64,000 bases of DNA from Putridiphycobacter sp965230195 (GCA_965230195.1 OZ245997.1:2914001-2978000); one strand, 5' to 3'; positions 43,594 to 53,574 are shown, counted from the first letter of the stretch. The notes: generated by a model from the sequence alone, not told the origin. Numbers and translations are program-made.

Positions 43594-43620
43594 AAAAGGG
43601 GAATGTACTCCCCTTTTTTT
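43594..43620. terminator. bidirectional terminator between SDR and SRPBCC genes
   Basis: Arms at 43594-43602 and 43609-43617 (AAAAGGGGA and its complement) form a 9-pair stem with a 6-base loop, with T runs on both strands, between the convergent genes ending at 43507 and 43639. Confidence 0.8.
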
Positions 43621-43638
43621 ATTGTAGAATTAGATCAT

Positions 43639-44088
43639 TTATTGTGATTCAGTATGCTTTTTTATATCATTTAAATCCTTGAGAAAAGCTTTTTTTATTG
43701 ATCCTTTCATCAAAGGTCCTAAACAAAAAGAAAATATTCTGGCCATTAACTTTTTGGGTTCGGTTGAAAAAGACATGGTCAGTACGGACTTTTCACCTGC
43801 AGGTTCTATTGACAGTTTTGAAGTATAAACCGATCCGTGACTTTCTGCTCTGGTTTGGTAGTATTCATTTTCAGTATAATCCGTAATCCACATGGTTTCT
43901 TCTGCTTCTTTACCAAACATTACCCGGGTTTCTTTCCATTTAAAGCCCTCTAATGTATTTTCAGGTTGGTTGATAATTTCCAGTTTGACTATGCTTTCAA
44001 TATAATTGGCACAGTTTTCAAAATCCGTAATGGTTTTCCAAACTTCTTCTTTCGATTTTTCAATTTCTAAGGATACAGCTACTTCCAT
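43639..44088 (-). CDS. SRPBCC family protein (polyketide cyclase-like)
   Basis: 149 residues, START-like fold: SLEIEKSKEEVWKTITDFENCANYIESI, then KWKETRVMFGKEAEETMWITDY and KKLMARIFSFCLGPLMKGSIKKAFLKDL, the usual C-terminal helix. Ligand unknown. Last gene of an operon after the T9SS sialidase-like protein and a lipoprotein (22 bases after the latter). Confidence 0.85.
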   Translation of the reverse strand: MEVAVSLEIEKSKEEVWKTITDFENCANYIESIVKLEIINQPENTLEGFKWKETRVMFGKEAEETMWITDYTENEYYQTRAESHGSVYTSKLSIEPAGEKSVLTMSFSTEPKKLMARIFSFCLGPLMKGSIKKAFLKDLNDIKKHTESQ

Positions 44089-44110
44089 AGGTTCTTATTT
44101 TTAGATTAAT

Positions 44111-44530
44111 TTAATCATTTACAAGCTTAATCTTCTGACGAAGCCTTACATCATAATAATAAGTAGTTTTAATGACATTTTGGGTATCCGAGGCTTCATT
44201 TTTGACCCTGGAGGTAGCAATGATCACAAAATCAGAATCCCATTTTACTGCACCGGAAGCTAAAGAGTCCCGGAAAATAATTGATTCTGTTTTTTTGTCA
44301 TACACAAAAAGGTTGACAGTGGTAAACAGGTCTTCAATTTTTTTATGCCGACTTATTACTAATCCGTAACTGCTGTCTGTATTAAATATTACTGCATAGT
44401 TTTGACCAAATTGAGTTTTAGCGGTTTCATAAATTTTAGAGTGATTTACTTCTGAGGTAGATGACACCGGTTGAGTATTGTGACAACTATAAACCATGGA
44501 TATTATGAGCAAAAAAGAAAAAAACTTCAT
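44111..44530 (-). CDS. small hypothetical lipoprotein
   Basis: 139 residues. Signal with lipobox VYSC (Cys16) and a soluble beta-rich body. No family recognised. One base after the T9SS gene and 22 bases before the SRPBCC gene, so it is translated from the same message. Confidence 0.65.
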   Translation of the reverse strand: MKFFSFLLIISMVYSCHNTQPVSSTSEVNHSKIYETAKTQFGQNYAVIFNTDSSYGLVISRHKKIEDLFTTVNLFVYDKKTESIIFRDSLASGAVKWDSDFVIIATSRVKNEASDTQNVIKTTYYYDVRLRQKIKLVND

Positions 44531-44531
44531 T

Positions 44532-46082
44532 CTAATGGTTTATCAGTTTCAAGCTTTTATGGTATCCTTCATTGGTTTGAATTTTAACCAAATAAAGGCC
44601 TGAAGGCAATGAATGATTAATTTCCAGTTGGTGTGCCCCTTCTTTATAAGTTTTCCACTCACTTTCAATAAGCTTTTGCCCCGCTTGATTGAAAATTTGA
44701 TACCTGAGTTTTGAGGTTTGGTGCAATTGTATATCTGAGTAGACAGTATTTTTACCAGGGTTCGGATATAGTTCACCGATTTTAAAATTTTCTGAAATCA
44801 GGCTGTGTTCCTGTACATTTAGAAATGGTCCGTTGATATTAATTTTTGACATGTAAATATTTAAATCGCCATCATTTGTCCTGCCATCCGACCAAAATGA
44901 CAATGCTGTATAATCGGTTGCTACCAGCTGATGATATTCTCCTATACCAAAATTATTACTTGATGGAATAACGTCATCAAAATCTGAAGGATCGGTATTG
45001 AGTCGTATTTCGGTAAAGCTGTCCCCACCGTCATGTGAAATTCCCAGGAAAAAGTCAGTCAGCTTTGTTGTATTTGAATAGTTTTTACGGTCATACCAGT
45101 CTACTAATAATACACCATCATTATTGATGTACGAACTGGAGTAAAATTGTTGTACTTCATCATCAGTATTGCTGTGAACAATTTGAGGGGCACTCCAGTT
45201 AAGGCCATTATCATCAGAATAGATAATAAAAACATTAAAGTAATCAGGATTAACCGCTTCCGAAGCAGTGTAAGTAAGATATAGTCTGCCATCATAGGTT
45301 CCTCCGGAATTGTCAATGGCAAGGTAAGCTGTGGGTTGAAACCTTAATGAAACATCAGGCGCGTTAAAGGTATAATCCGGAAAGCTGGCCACTACAGTGG
45401 AATGTACCAGATTACTTCCACCGTTACTGTATTCCTGAACATATACTGTATTGTTAGCTCCGGTGAGGTCGATAGTTGAAGTGAATACAGTACCATCTTT
45501 TTTGACTACTACACTTGGTAATTGCTGTCCGTCAGGTATAGCAAGAGTATCGGTATTTTGGTAACTATTATTGATGGTATAGAGATTAATACTCGACTCA
45601 ACCAAAGGGATGTAAATATTGTTTTGATAGGGGGAGGTACTGCTGTTGTCAATGGCCATCCACGGCTTATCTGTAAATCCGGCCGAAACGGTAGAAACCT
45701 GTGCCCACGTTGCCCCACCATCTGTTGATTTGGAAAGTATAGTAGAGATGCCCGTAGATGAATAAAGGTTAACCATTAAAACATTGCCGGCATCATCAAA
45801 TGATAATACAGGATCCCCACTGGCTCCCGCACCAGAATTATTACCATGATAATTACTCTCAGTCCAGGTAGCACCAAAATCGTGGGTATAATAAATGGTA
45901 ATCCCAAAATTATTGCCACTGCCAAAACCACGTTGAACCGCCAAAACAATATTATTGGTGTCTGTTGGATTAATAGCAACATGAAATTCCGCTTCAGGTA
46001 AGTCCGCATCATTTACCAAAACGTCCTGTGAAAAAATAAGGGCAGGGCAGAGGCTAAAAAAGAGCAAGATAATTGTTTTCAT
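44532..46082 (-). CDS. secreted sialidase-fold (Asp-box) protein with T9SS sorting domain
   Basis: 516 residues. Signal peptide (MKTIILLFFSLCPALIFSQ), then a six-bladed propeller indicated by Asp-box motifs (STDGGATW, SDDNGLNW, SHDGGDSF, THDFGATW). A T9SS sorting domain closes the protein (LYPNPGKNTVYSDI to KSLKLINH). No complete sialidase arginine triad can be assigned from sequence alone, so catalytic activity is open; it may be a carbohydrate-binding or hydrolytic surface protein. First gene of an operon with a lipoprotein and an SRPBCC protein. Confidence 0.85.
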   Translation of the reverse strand: MKTIILLFFSLCPALIFSQDVLVNDADLPEAEFHVAINPTDTNNIVLAVQRGFGSGNNFGITIYYTHDFGATWTESNYHGNNSGAGASGDPVLSFDDAGNVLMVNLYSSTGISTILSKSTDGGATWAQVSTVSAGFTDKPWMAIDNSSTSPYQNNIYIPLVESSINLYTINNSYQNTDTLAIPDGQQLPSVVVKKDGTVFTSTIDLTGANNTVYVQEYSNGGSNLVHSTVVASFPDYTFNAPDVSLRFQPTAYLAIDNSGGTYDGRLYLTYTASEAVNPDYFNVFIIYSDDNGLNWSAPQIVHSNTDDEVQQFYSSSYINNDGVLLVDWYDRKNYSNTTKLTDFFLGISHDGGDSFTEIRLNTDPSDFDDVIPSSNNFGIGEYHQLVATDYTALSFWSDGRTNDGDLNIYMSKININGPFLNVQEHSLISENFKIGELYPNPGKNTVYSDIQLHQTSKLRYQIFNQAGQKLIESEWKTYKEGAHQLEINHSLPSGLYLVKIQTNEGYHKSLKLINH

Positions 46083-46286
46083 AATTTAAATCATTTAGAT
46101 TATTTTTAGTAAAAATTGCAATAATTCAAATTCCACAATACAGGAAAATGAGCATTACCGGTGGGAAAACAAAGGATTTAGCATAACAAATATACTAATT
46201 TTACTATTAAGATTTTAACTAAAAACTAATCAGGTTATTTCAAGAAATTTTTGGACTATTTATAGTACAATCAAATTTTAAATTTA

Positions 46287-47039
46287 TCACTGATTGAGCC
46301 ATTCTTTGAACTCTTTTACCCGACTCCTGCTAACAATTACGTCACTGTTTTCAACTGGTGCGAGATCAAGTTTCAGCCGATTATTGAAGTAGGCTGATAT
46401 TTTTGCTATGGCATCCAGACTGATGATTTGCTTTCGGTTAATTCTGAAAAATAATTCGGGATCTATTTTTGACTCAATTTGATTAATGGTTTGGTCAACA
46501 ATATAACGATTGCCCGATTTAGTAACGATAAAGGAATAACTGGCCTCTGACAGAAAATACGCAATTTCGCTCACTTTTATAAAATTCAGTTCATCTCCCG
46601 ATTTAATAAGAAAGCGTTCCTTATACCGTTTATTGGTCACATTAAAAATTTCTGAAAGCTTTGACATATTAATGCTGTCAGGAACCTGGAGAACTTTAAA
46701 GCGCTCAATACTTTTGACCAGAATTTCTTTTTGAATCGGTTTCAAAATATAGTCCAATCCGTTTACTCTGAAGGCATCAATAGCGTATTGATCGAATGCG
46801 GTAGCGAAAATAACAGGAGACTTTACCTCCACCTGTTGAAAGATGTCGAAGCTGAAACCATCTGCCAATTGGACATCCATAAAAATAAGGTCAGGAGCCG
46901 GGTTGGTTTCAAGCCATTTAACAGCAGTAGTCACCTCATCAAGTTGATCAATAATTTGCCACGAGGGTTCAATTTCATTTATTAATTGAGTTAACCTTTT
47001 AAAGGCCGGTATTTCATCTTCTATGATCAGAACTTTCAT
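46287..47039 (-). CDS. LytTR family response regulator
   Basis: 250 residues: receiver domain with phosphoacceptor Asp55 (LIFMDVQLADG), acidic pocket EDE at 7-9 and the conserved K in IQKEIL, then a LytTR DNA-binding domain (about 145-245: FLIKSGDELNFIKVSEIAYF, then PELFFRINRKQIISL). 23 bases downstream of its sensor kinase gene, in the same operon with a TonB-dependent receptor. It probably regulates nearby genes, perhaps the receptor; inferred. Confidence 0.93.
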   Translation of the reverse strand: MKVLIIEDEIPAFKRLTQLINEIEPSWQIIDQLDEVTTAVKWLETNPAPDLIFMDVQLADGFSFDIFQQVEVKSPVIFATAFDQYAIDAFRVNGLDYILKPIQKEILVKSIERFKVLQVPDSINMSKLSEIFNVTNKRYKERFLIKSGDELNFIKVSEIAYFLSEASYSFIVTKSGNRYIVDQTINQIESKIDPELFFRINRKQIISLDAIAKISAYFNNRLKLDLAPVENSDVIVSRSRVKEFKEWLNQ

Positions 47040-47062
47040 ATTAGTTTAGCTCAATTTTATAG

Positions 47063-48124
47063 TTATTTGGCTTCTTTTACAGTCATAATGGGCAATTTGA
47101 CGCAAAAAATGTCATCAGTTTTCTCAATAATGATCTTTTTACCAGCCAATAACTGATATCTTTTTTCAATGTTTTTTATCCCTACACCGGTAGATTTTAC
47201 ATTTTTTGTCTTCTCCTGTAAGTTATTGCATACTATAAGCTCATCTGCCTCAGCGGTAATTGATATTGTAAGCGGGCGGGATTGAGAAATTACATTATGT
47301 TTAATGGCATTTTCAATTAACATCTGTATAGATAATGGTACAATGTACTTGTCAGCAAAACTGTCCAGGTTTTCAAATTTAAATTGAATATGGTCTCCAA
47401 ACCGTATCGATAGCAGGTATTGAAAAGCCTCAATATATTCCATTTCCTCTTTAATGGTAATGAGTTCCTTATCTTTTATTTCTAAAACATAACGGTAAAC
47501 ATCTGCCAGTCGTTCTGCAAATTTAACAGCAGTTTCAGTATTTTCGGGTATTACCGATATCAACGTATTAAGGGAGTTAAACAAAAAGTGAGGATTAACC
47601 TGGTTTTTTAATGATTCCAGCTGGGCTTGTGTGTTTTTTCGTTGTAATTCCTCGTTTTTAATCAAACCCCGTTTAAATAATTCAAAGGCATAAATTCCTT
47701 CATAAATGGTAATGACGATAAGGGTAATAATTAACCCCGCCATATACTTGTTAAAAAATGAGGTTTCAAATGCCTGGGGAACAGTGCCAAAACACATTTC
47801 CGGTGTTTCAGAAACCCAACATAATAAATAGGTTGAAATTAACAAAGTAACAGACTGGATGATAATCCGTTTTCTGTAATGTTGATATCCCTCGTATCGT
47901 TTTCGAATTCTGATAATGATATATCTTTCCACGACCCAATACATGAGAATATGTAATGCACTGATTAAAAAAGAGGAAAAATAAAGGCCAGGGTTTTCAG
48001 ATGGATAAATTTGAAACACTAACATGGGAAAAAAGAAGGCTAATACCGGTATACAAACCATAATGAGCTTGTAGTCGTTAAACCCTACCAGTTTTAATCT
48101 TTCTTCCCTGTTAATGTATGCCAT
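47063..48124 (-). CDS. LytS-type sensor histidine kinase
   Basis: 353 residues. Four or more membrane segments in the N-terminal half (no recognised ligand domain), followed by the His_kinase domain with the phosphoacceptor in NPHFLFNSLNTL and a GHKL ATPase region with LIENAIKHN and GVGIKNIEKRYQLL. This is the kinase partner of the LytTR regulator. 39 bases after the TonB-dependent receptor gene. Confidence 0.92.
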   Translation of the reverse strand: MAYINREERLKLVGFNDYKLIMVCIPVLAFFFPMLVFQIYPSENPGLYFSSFLISALHILMYWVVERYIIIRIRKRYEGYQHYRKRIIIQSVTLLISTYLLCWVSETPEMCFGTVPQAFETSFFNKYMAGLIITLIVITIYEGIYAFELFKRGLIKNEELQRKNTQAQLESLKNQVNPHFLFNSLNTLISVIPENTETAVKFAERLADVYRYVLEIKDKELITIKEEMEYIEAFQYLLSIRFGDHIQFKFENLDSFADKYIVPLSIQMLIENAIKHNVISQSRPLTISITAEADELIVCNNLQEKTKNVKSTGVGIKNIEKRYQLLAGKKIIIEKTDDIFCVKLPIMTVKEAK

Positions 48125-48163
48125 TAATGTTAGTTGTTGATCGCTAAATTTAAAGGTTTTAAT

Positions 48164-50515
48164 TTAGAATAGAATCTTATATTGAACATTTGGGAAAAAA
48201 CCTCTTTGGTAAACAGTACCAATATTTTCAGTATCTACATTATATCCTGACTGAAAAATATTTTGCTGGTTGGTCAGGTTTTGTAGGTCAACCGAGAATT
48301 CCTGGTTAATTCTTTTTCCGTTATGTTTAAGTGTTGTTTTAAAATCAAGCCGAAAATAATCATCATGTTGTTCTTCAAATAACTGATCTTCGTATCTGAT
48401 TTCTGCCTTGGCTAATTGTGAAGCTTCCAGATTGATTGGAGTGTAGCGCCTACCGCCTGCATAAGTTGATTTTATATCAAATCCTAAGGTAAATGATTTA
48501 CCCAGTTGAAACTCTTTTCCGGCCAGAACATTGAATATGTAATTACCGTTAAAAGCTGTATTTCTTTCAATACCATCACTGCCTTCAAATTTTGAATCAA
48601 ATAATGATGTGGTAAACAAAAAGTAATACCCTTTGTTGAAAAAACGTTCAACGGTTAACTCTATTCCATAATTTGTTCCAATTCCTTCATTAACATAACC
48701 TGTACCATCAGGAAGTACAAAATCAGCCCCTTGATTTAACATTGAAAATGAGGATGGAACAGAATCTACCGGAACATCATAAAGGTACTGGTAGTACAGT
48801 TCTGTTTTAAGGCGTAGATTTTCTGATATTTGAAAATCGTAGCCTAAAACATTATGTAAAGCTTTACTAAATCCTAAACTCTGGTTTGGTAGTGTAATGG
48901 TATTATTAATGGTTTCTTCTACAAAATAAACCGTAATGGGCTGATTTTGTGAGTGCAAACCACTGCCAATGCTGATAGTATGGCGTCGGTTAGGGCTATA
49001 TTTAAACCCCATTCGTGGTTCAATTGTATTTGATTCAGTTAACAAAAAATGCTGTGAATGAAGTCCTCCGTTAAACACCAGTTGTTCTGAAAATTTATGT
49101 TGGTAATTGATATATGACTGGAAAAGAAAACCATTACCCTCGTTATTGGCAATGATTCTATACTGATCAAAGGCATAAGCACTATCTAAGATATTTGTAG
49201 CATAATTCTCAGCAATAGTACCAACTGTAATGGTGTTTTTAGCATTGAATTTATGATTAACCTTAAAATTAGCAGAGGCCTTCATTTGTGTTCTGTCAAA
49301 TCCAACGGTGTTAAAGAAAGCACCTTCGTCGCTAATTGTATCAATACTACCACTGGTATTGGACAAAGAGTAGGCCAGAATAAGTTCAGAAAAGGTTTTT
49401 TTACTAAAAAAGTATTTGTGTGATGCACCTACAACTCCTGTATTTGATTCAAAATTTGACCGTTCGTTTGCATTAGCGTAAAGATTTGTTGAATCGAGTT
49501 CTGATGACGGTTCAAATTCAATATAACTTATTCCACCAATTCCCCATAAGGTAAAGCGTCCCAGTTTTTCGGTTGGGAAATTAAGTTTAAAAGTTAAATC
49601 CTGATATTGTGGAATAGCTGCACCTACACCAAGGTCAATTCCCAAAGCACTTATCACTCCCAGGGTAGAGTAGCGGTAATTAACTAAATAAGAGGCTCTG
49701 CTATTTTGTTTAAAAGGGCCTTCAGCACCAAATTCGAAGCCATTAAATCCTACCTGAGCAAGGTATTCCCGCTTGGCATTATTTCCATTTCTTAACCTCA
49801 AATCGAAAACACCTGAAAGTGCATTCCCGTAGTCTGCTGTCCAGGCAGATGTGTAAAAGTCTGAGTTAGATAAATTGTTAATATTTAACATACTCACAGG
49901 CCCCCCTGTGGTTCCCAGTGAGGAGAAATGGTTGGGGCTGGGAATATCAATTCCTTCCATTCGCCACAAAACACCAAGCGGAGAATTACCACGTATAATA
50001 ATATCGTTTCTGCTGTCGCTTACTCCACTCACACCTGCATAGTTTTGCGCCATTCTGGCCGGGTCATTCAAGGTGCCGGCAAATTTACCGGCTTCTTCTA
50101 CCGAAAGGGTTCTGGCACTGACGCTTGCCATTTTGTTAATGGCCTCACTTTTCTTTTCCTTGGCTTTTACATCAACAGTAGTTAATACGTTTACCGATTC
50201 TTCAAGTCCAACGTTTAGAATTAACTCTTTGCCTGATTTTAATTCCAGATTATTAAGTGTTACTGTCTCATAACCAATAAAATTTGCCTCAATGCTCAGT
50301 CGTCCAACAGGAACATTTTGAATTAAAAAATTACCATTTCTGTCCGTAACGGCTGCTTTAAACGGATCGCTGTCTACAATGATAACTTTAACACCCGGTA
50401 ATGGAAACTGCGATTGTTTATCCGTTATAGTTCCTCGAATGTTTTGAGTAATTTCCTGTGCCAAAAGCGTAGATTGGATCAGAAATAATAAAAAAATAGT
50501 GCTGACTGTTTTCAT
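48164..50515 (-). CDS. TonB-dependent outer-membrane receptor
   Basis: 783 residues with a signal peptide (to about LLAQ, residue 20), a CarboxypepD_reg-like domain (about 22-110), a plug (about 125-225 with RMAQNYAGVSGVSDSRNDIIIRGNSP) and a barrel ending NVQYKILF. Ligand unknown. It is co-oriented with the LytS/LytTR pair that follows 39 bases downstream, and paralogous to the receptor at 21870-24227. Confidence 0.92.
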   Translation of the reverse strand: MKTVSTIFLLFLIQSTLLAQEITQNIRGTITDKQSQFPLPGVKVIIVDSDPFKAAVTDRNGNFLIQNVPVGRLSIEANFIGYETVTLNNLELKSGKELILNVGLEESVNVLTTVDVKAKEKKSEAINKMASVSARTLSVEEAGKFAGTLNDPARMAQNYAGVSGVSDSRNDIIIRGNSPLGVLWRMEGIDIPSPNHFSSLGTTGGPVSMLNINNLSNSDFYTSAWTADYGNALSGVFDLRLRNGNNAKREYLAQVGFNGFEFGAEGPFKQNSRASYLVNYRYSTLGVISALGIDLGVGAAIPQYQDLTFKLNFPTEKLGRFTLWGIGGISYIEFEPSSELDSTNLYANANERSNFESNTGVVGASHKYFFSKKTFSELILAYSLSNTSGSIDTISDEGAFFNTVGFDRTQMKASANFKVNHKFNAKNTITVGTIAENYATNILDSAYAFDQYRIIANNEGNGFLFQSYINYQHKFSEQLVFNGGLHSQHFLLTESNTIEPRMGFKYSPNRRHTISIGSGLHSQNQPITVYFVEETINNTITLPNQSLGFSKALHNVLGYDFQISENLRLKTELYYQYLYDVPVDSVPSSFSMLNQGADFVLPDGTGYVNEGIGTNYGIELTVERFFNKGYYFLFTTSLFDSKFEGSDGIERNTAFNGNYIFNVLAGKEFQLGKSFTLGFDIKSTYAGGRRYTPINLEASQLAKAEIRYEDQLFEEQHDDYFRLDFKTTLKHNGKRINQEFSVDLQNLTNQQNIFQSGYNVDTENIGTVYQRGFFPNVQYKILF

Positions 50516-50631
50516 GTCTCATAATTATAATACAGCACAATGATCAGCTTTAATAAGGAAAGTGGAAAGCAATATTTGCTGAACTGACTTTTTTTAGCGT
50601 TGAATTGTCATTTCAGGTTGGGGTGTTGATA

Positions 50632-52056
50632 TTAACCTGTTGAAGTTTTTGTTACAACCGTTTTAGAGTAAGGATTGATTTTCCACAGACCATTTTTATA
50701 AGTCAGAGAATAATCATCACCATTGATTTTAATCTGATAACAAAATTCTCTGATTTTTTCCAGGTTTTCAGTATTCAGATTTTCACGGGCTTTTTTCAAC
50801 GTTTCTATAATTTCTTCCCTTTCTTTCAAACTGACTAGCTCTTCTCCTGCATCACTCTTTAAATCCTCTAAAAGATGATCAAATTCATCCTCTTTAAACA
50901 CACACAAATACTTTAAAATATAAATAATTTCATTGTTCTCAAACCCCTTAATTAAAGATGCAAAAAGGGCATCAATACTGTTTTGAGGGTATTTAAATAA
51001 ATCCTGTTTGACGTGATCAATCCGATTGAGCTTTCTTTTTTTAGGATCTTTAAATGCCATGTCTTCTTTGTCCTTAACATATTTAATGTCTGCATTAATA
51101 CAAGGGACATTAAGGTATAGTGTTTTTTCGTTATAAGAGTTCATCTTACCATTATTCATCTTGTAAGGAACATTAAACCTTTCTTCATTGACCTTGCTTG
51201 AAGACTCCCATTCACCAGAAGGTTGCAGAGCCCAGCCTTTATTTTTGGAATAAATGTATTTTTCAGATACTGTTCCAAGTACTGCTCCATTACCTTTGTG
51301 AACAATCTTAAGTGGATCGGTACTGGTATTATAAACTATAGTGTCTGAAAAATTAGTACTTGTATCTGCCGAAAACCACTCTATTCCTACAAAAAAACCA
51401 TTTTCAGGAATCCTTAGGCGCATTGAACTTAGATCTACACTGACCCACTCGTTTCCTGTACTACCATTTACAACAATATTTTTATTGATCATTTCTTTGC
51501 CCGGTTTTACTGAAACGGGACTACATTCATAAATATGAACTCTGAAATAAGCATTAGGAAATCCCATATCAGTAACATAAATATTAAGGTTTTCTATTGT
51601 CCCTTTCAAAGATTTTGAATTCGGAATCCATGATGCCCTCAGTTCTCCGGTTCTACCATAATAATGATGGAAGAATGGGTTTTTAGGTGGTTTTCTGGTA
51701 ACTCCTAATTTTGTATGACCGTATTTGATCTTTTTGCCTGTAACGGTCACATCCTTTAAAAGAAATGCACTTTTAACAAGTGATAATCTCAATTCTTGAA
51801 GATCATCATTTAAAACCACAATCTTATCATTATACCCTATACAGGATAGAACAACAGAGTCTCCTGCCTGATATGAACTATCCAAAACAATTATACCATT
51901 AAAACTACTTAGAAAAGCAGTGTCTTTACCTACTGGTTTTACATGTACAAATGGAATAGGTTGATTGGTTTCTTTGTCGTTAATTTTGATACTGGTTTGT
52001 GTAAAAGAAATCAATGAAATAGTGATAGAAAGAATAACGAGTAGTCGTTTTGTCAT
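50632..52056 (-). CDS. secreted carboxypeptidase-regulatory-like protein
   Basis: 474 residues. Signal peptide, then a carboxypeptidase-regulatory-like domain (about 22-100, SIKINDKETNQPIPFVHVKP), a middle beta-rich region (about 110-310) and a helical C-terminal part rich in Lys and Glu. No TonB plug or barrel follows, so it is not a receptor. No family beyond the first domain. Located between the receptor operon and an operon of two other envelope proteins. Confidence 0.65.
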   Translation of the reverse strand: MTKRLLVILSITISLISFTQTSIKINDKETNQPIPFVHVKPVGKDTAFLSSFNGIIVLDSSYQAGDSVVLSCIGYNDKIVVLNDDLQELRLSLVKSAFLLKDVTVTGKKIKYGHTKLGVTRKPPKNPFFHHYYGRTGELRASWIPNSKSLKGTIENLNIYVTDMGFPNAYFRVHIYECSPVSVKPGKEMINKNIVVNGSTGNEWVSVDLSSMRLRIPENGFFVGIEWFSADTSTNFSDTIVYNTSTDPLKIVHKGNGAVLGTVSEKYIYSKNKGWALQPSGEWESSSKVNEERFNVPYKMNNGKMNSYNEKTLYLNVPCINADIKYVKDKEDMAFKDPKKRKLNRIDHVKQDLFKYPQNSIDALFASLIKGFENNEIIYILKYLCVFKEDEFDHLLEDLKSDAGEELVSLKEREEIIETLKKARENLNTENLEKIREFCYQIKINGDDYSLTYKNGLWKINPYSKTVVTKTSTG

Positions 52057-52103
52057 AGGATTAATTTAGGGATATAAGACTAAATTCTGATTTTGTTACA
52101 CCA

Positions 52104-52580
52104 TTAAATTCGCCATCCCAATCCTAACTGTATCACTTCCCGCCATCCGGAACCAATTTTCAGAATAATTCTTTTGTCATGAGGTTGAAATCTATAGCCA
52201 ATATAAGGTCGATAGAGTGTACCAATATAACTTAACCCTTCACCCTTTAAGCTCTTATCGGAGTGAAAAACAGCACCAAATCCCAGATCCAGTAAATGCT
52301 TTTTTTGACCGAAACCGTAAATAGCACTAATATTGGTTTGAAATCCCGTATTTTTATTAAACAAAGATGCGCTCCAAAAGCCTAGTCCACCATTAAGTCT
52401 TAAAGCATGCTTTGGAGTAGCAGGTAACAAATCAAAACTTTCGTATCCTATCGAATAAGTTGAATACACAGCAATTGTACCAATGTGAATATTTACATTG
52501 CCAAAATCAACAGGTTTATCCTGTGCAGTACAAAGTTGACCTGACAGAAGTAATAATGATATAAAAAATAGCTTAATCAT
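52104..52580 (-). CDS. probable small outer-membrane beta-barrel protein
   Basis: 158 residues with a signal peptide (cleavage near LCTAQ, residue 19) and amphipathic strands with aromatic and glycine residues (NIHIGTIAVYSTYSIGYESF, YIGTLYRPYIGYRF, ending REVIQLGLGWRI). The ATG overlaps the stop of the upstream lipoprotein gene by 4 bases (ATGA), so the two are co-translated. Function unknown. Confidence 0.65.
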   Translation of the reverse strand: MIKLFFISLLLLSGQLCTAQDKPVDFGNVNIHIGTIAVYSTYSIGYESFDLLPATPKHALRLNGGLGFWSASLFNKNTGFQTNISAIYGFGQKKHLLDLGFGAVFHSDKSLKGEGLSYIGTLYRPYIGYRFQPHDKRIILKIGSGWREVIQLGLGWRI

Positions 52581-53518
52581 TTTCCGGTTATTGTTTTTCC
52601 TATCATTTGATGTTCCTTTAGCACATGGTCAGGAAAGCCTCTTGCGCCCAGAGCCGATTTAAATTCAAATCCGTTTGGCCAGTGATAACCTAAAATTCCG
52701 ACCACTACTGTATCGGCATTGGCTATATTGTAGTAGGCTCTTGCAATAAAATCCATATCATTTTTGCTGATACCGGAACTACCATGAGCAAATTTGATAA
52801 AATGAGCATCCATTATGAGAATAATGCGTTGGTGAGAGTACATTTTAGATTTCATGATCATATATTCCTCTAAAAAGTCTTTGTCAGATTCCGGGTCATT
52901 TAAAAAATAATGATCAAACCCAACCCAATCCACACTTTGAGGAATATACATTTCATCAATGGCTGCAAATGCTTCAACCGAAAATACCGGGACCTGGGGT
53001 AATGTTTGTTTGATATAGTCACAGGCCAACGTGAAATCTGATTCCGGAATACTGTTCCAGGCAGGTTCCTCTCCAATATAAAGGCTATTAATCAAATGAT
53101 GGTTGTTTGTTAAATCATTCGTTAGTATAAAGTTATTCCAACGAGCCTGGTAATCTGGTCTTAAGCCATAAATAAAACCACTTTTATCGCCTCCCTCTCC
53201 TGTTTGCTCAAAAAATATTTCGTTAAGATGGATGACTGCTTTAACATTTACCTGATCCATTATTTCAAGCCGTGCTATTATATTATCTTCTGGTGATGTA
53301 ACCAGTATATCGGCAATATTGGAGAAGCTGTGAACTTCATCCACATAATTGGTCTTGTCATTTTTATCTGATGGGTCATCCCAGCCTACGTCTACAAGCG
53401 TGTAACCAAAATAGTTAAGGTTAGGATTGGTTTTAGCTGGTAGGGCAGAAGTTAGTTCCTTTTTTTGACAGGTGGTTAAACCAGTTAACAACGTCAGTAG
53501 AATTATAAAATACTTCAA
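52577..53518 (-). CDS. lipoprotein with glycoside-hydrolase-like features
   Basis: 313 residues beginning at a TTG (53518), which fits as the start of a lipoprotein signal with lipobox LTTC (Cys17). The body resembles a TIM-barrel glycosidase: YIGEEPAWN carries an acidic residue in a position like the clan-A acid/base, VDWVGFDHYF and VGILGYHWPNG look like later barrel strands with aromatic residues lining a pocket. I do not recognise a named family, so the enzymatic role is inference. Co-translated with the small barrel protein (52104-52580). Confidence 0.5.
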   Translation of the reverse strand: MKYFIILLTLLTGLTTCQKKELTSALPAKTNPNLNYFGYTLVDVGWDDPSDKNDKTNYVDEVHSFSNIADILVTSPEDNIIARLEIMDQVNVKAVIHLNEIFFEQTGEGGDKSGFIYGLRPDYQARWNNFILTNDLTNNHHLINSLYIGEEPAWNSIPESDFTLACDYIKQTLPQVPVFSVEAFAAIDEMYIPQSVDWVGFDHYFLNDPESDKDFLEEYMIMKSKMYSHQRIILIMDAHFIKFAHGSSGISKNDMDFIARAYYNIANADTVVVGILGYHWPNGFEFKSALGARGFPDHVLKEHQMIGKTITGK

Positions 53519-53574
53519 TTCAGGGGTGGGTTATTATTAAATTTATCGAACGAATATAAGTAAAGATTTAGACA

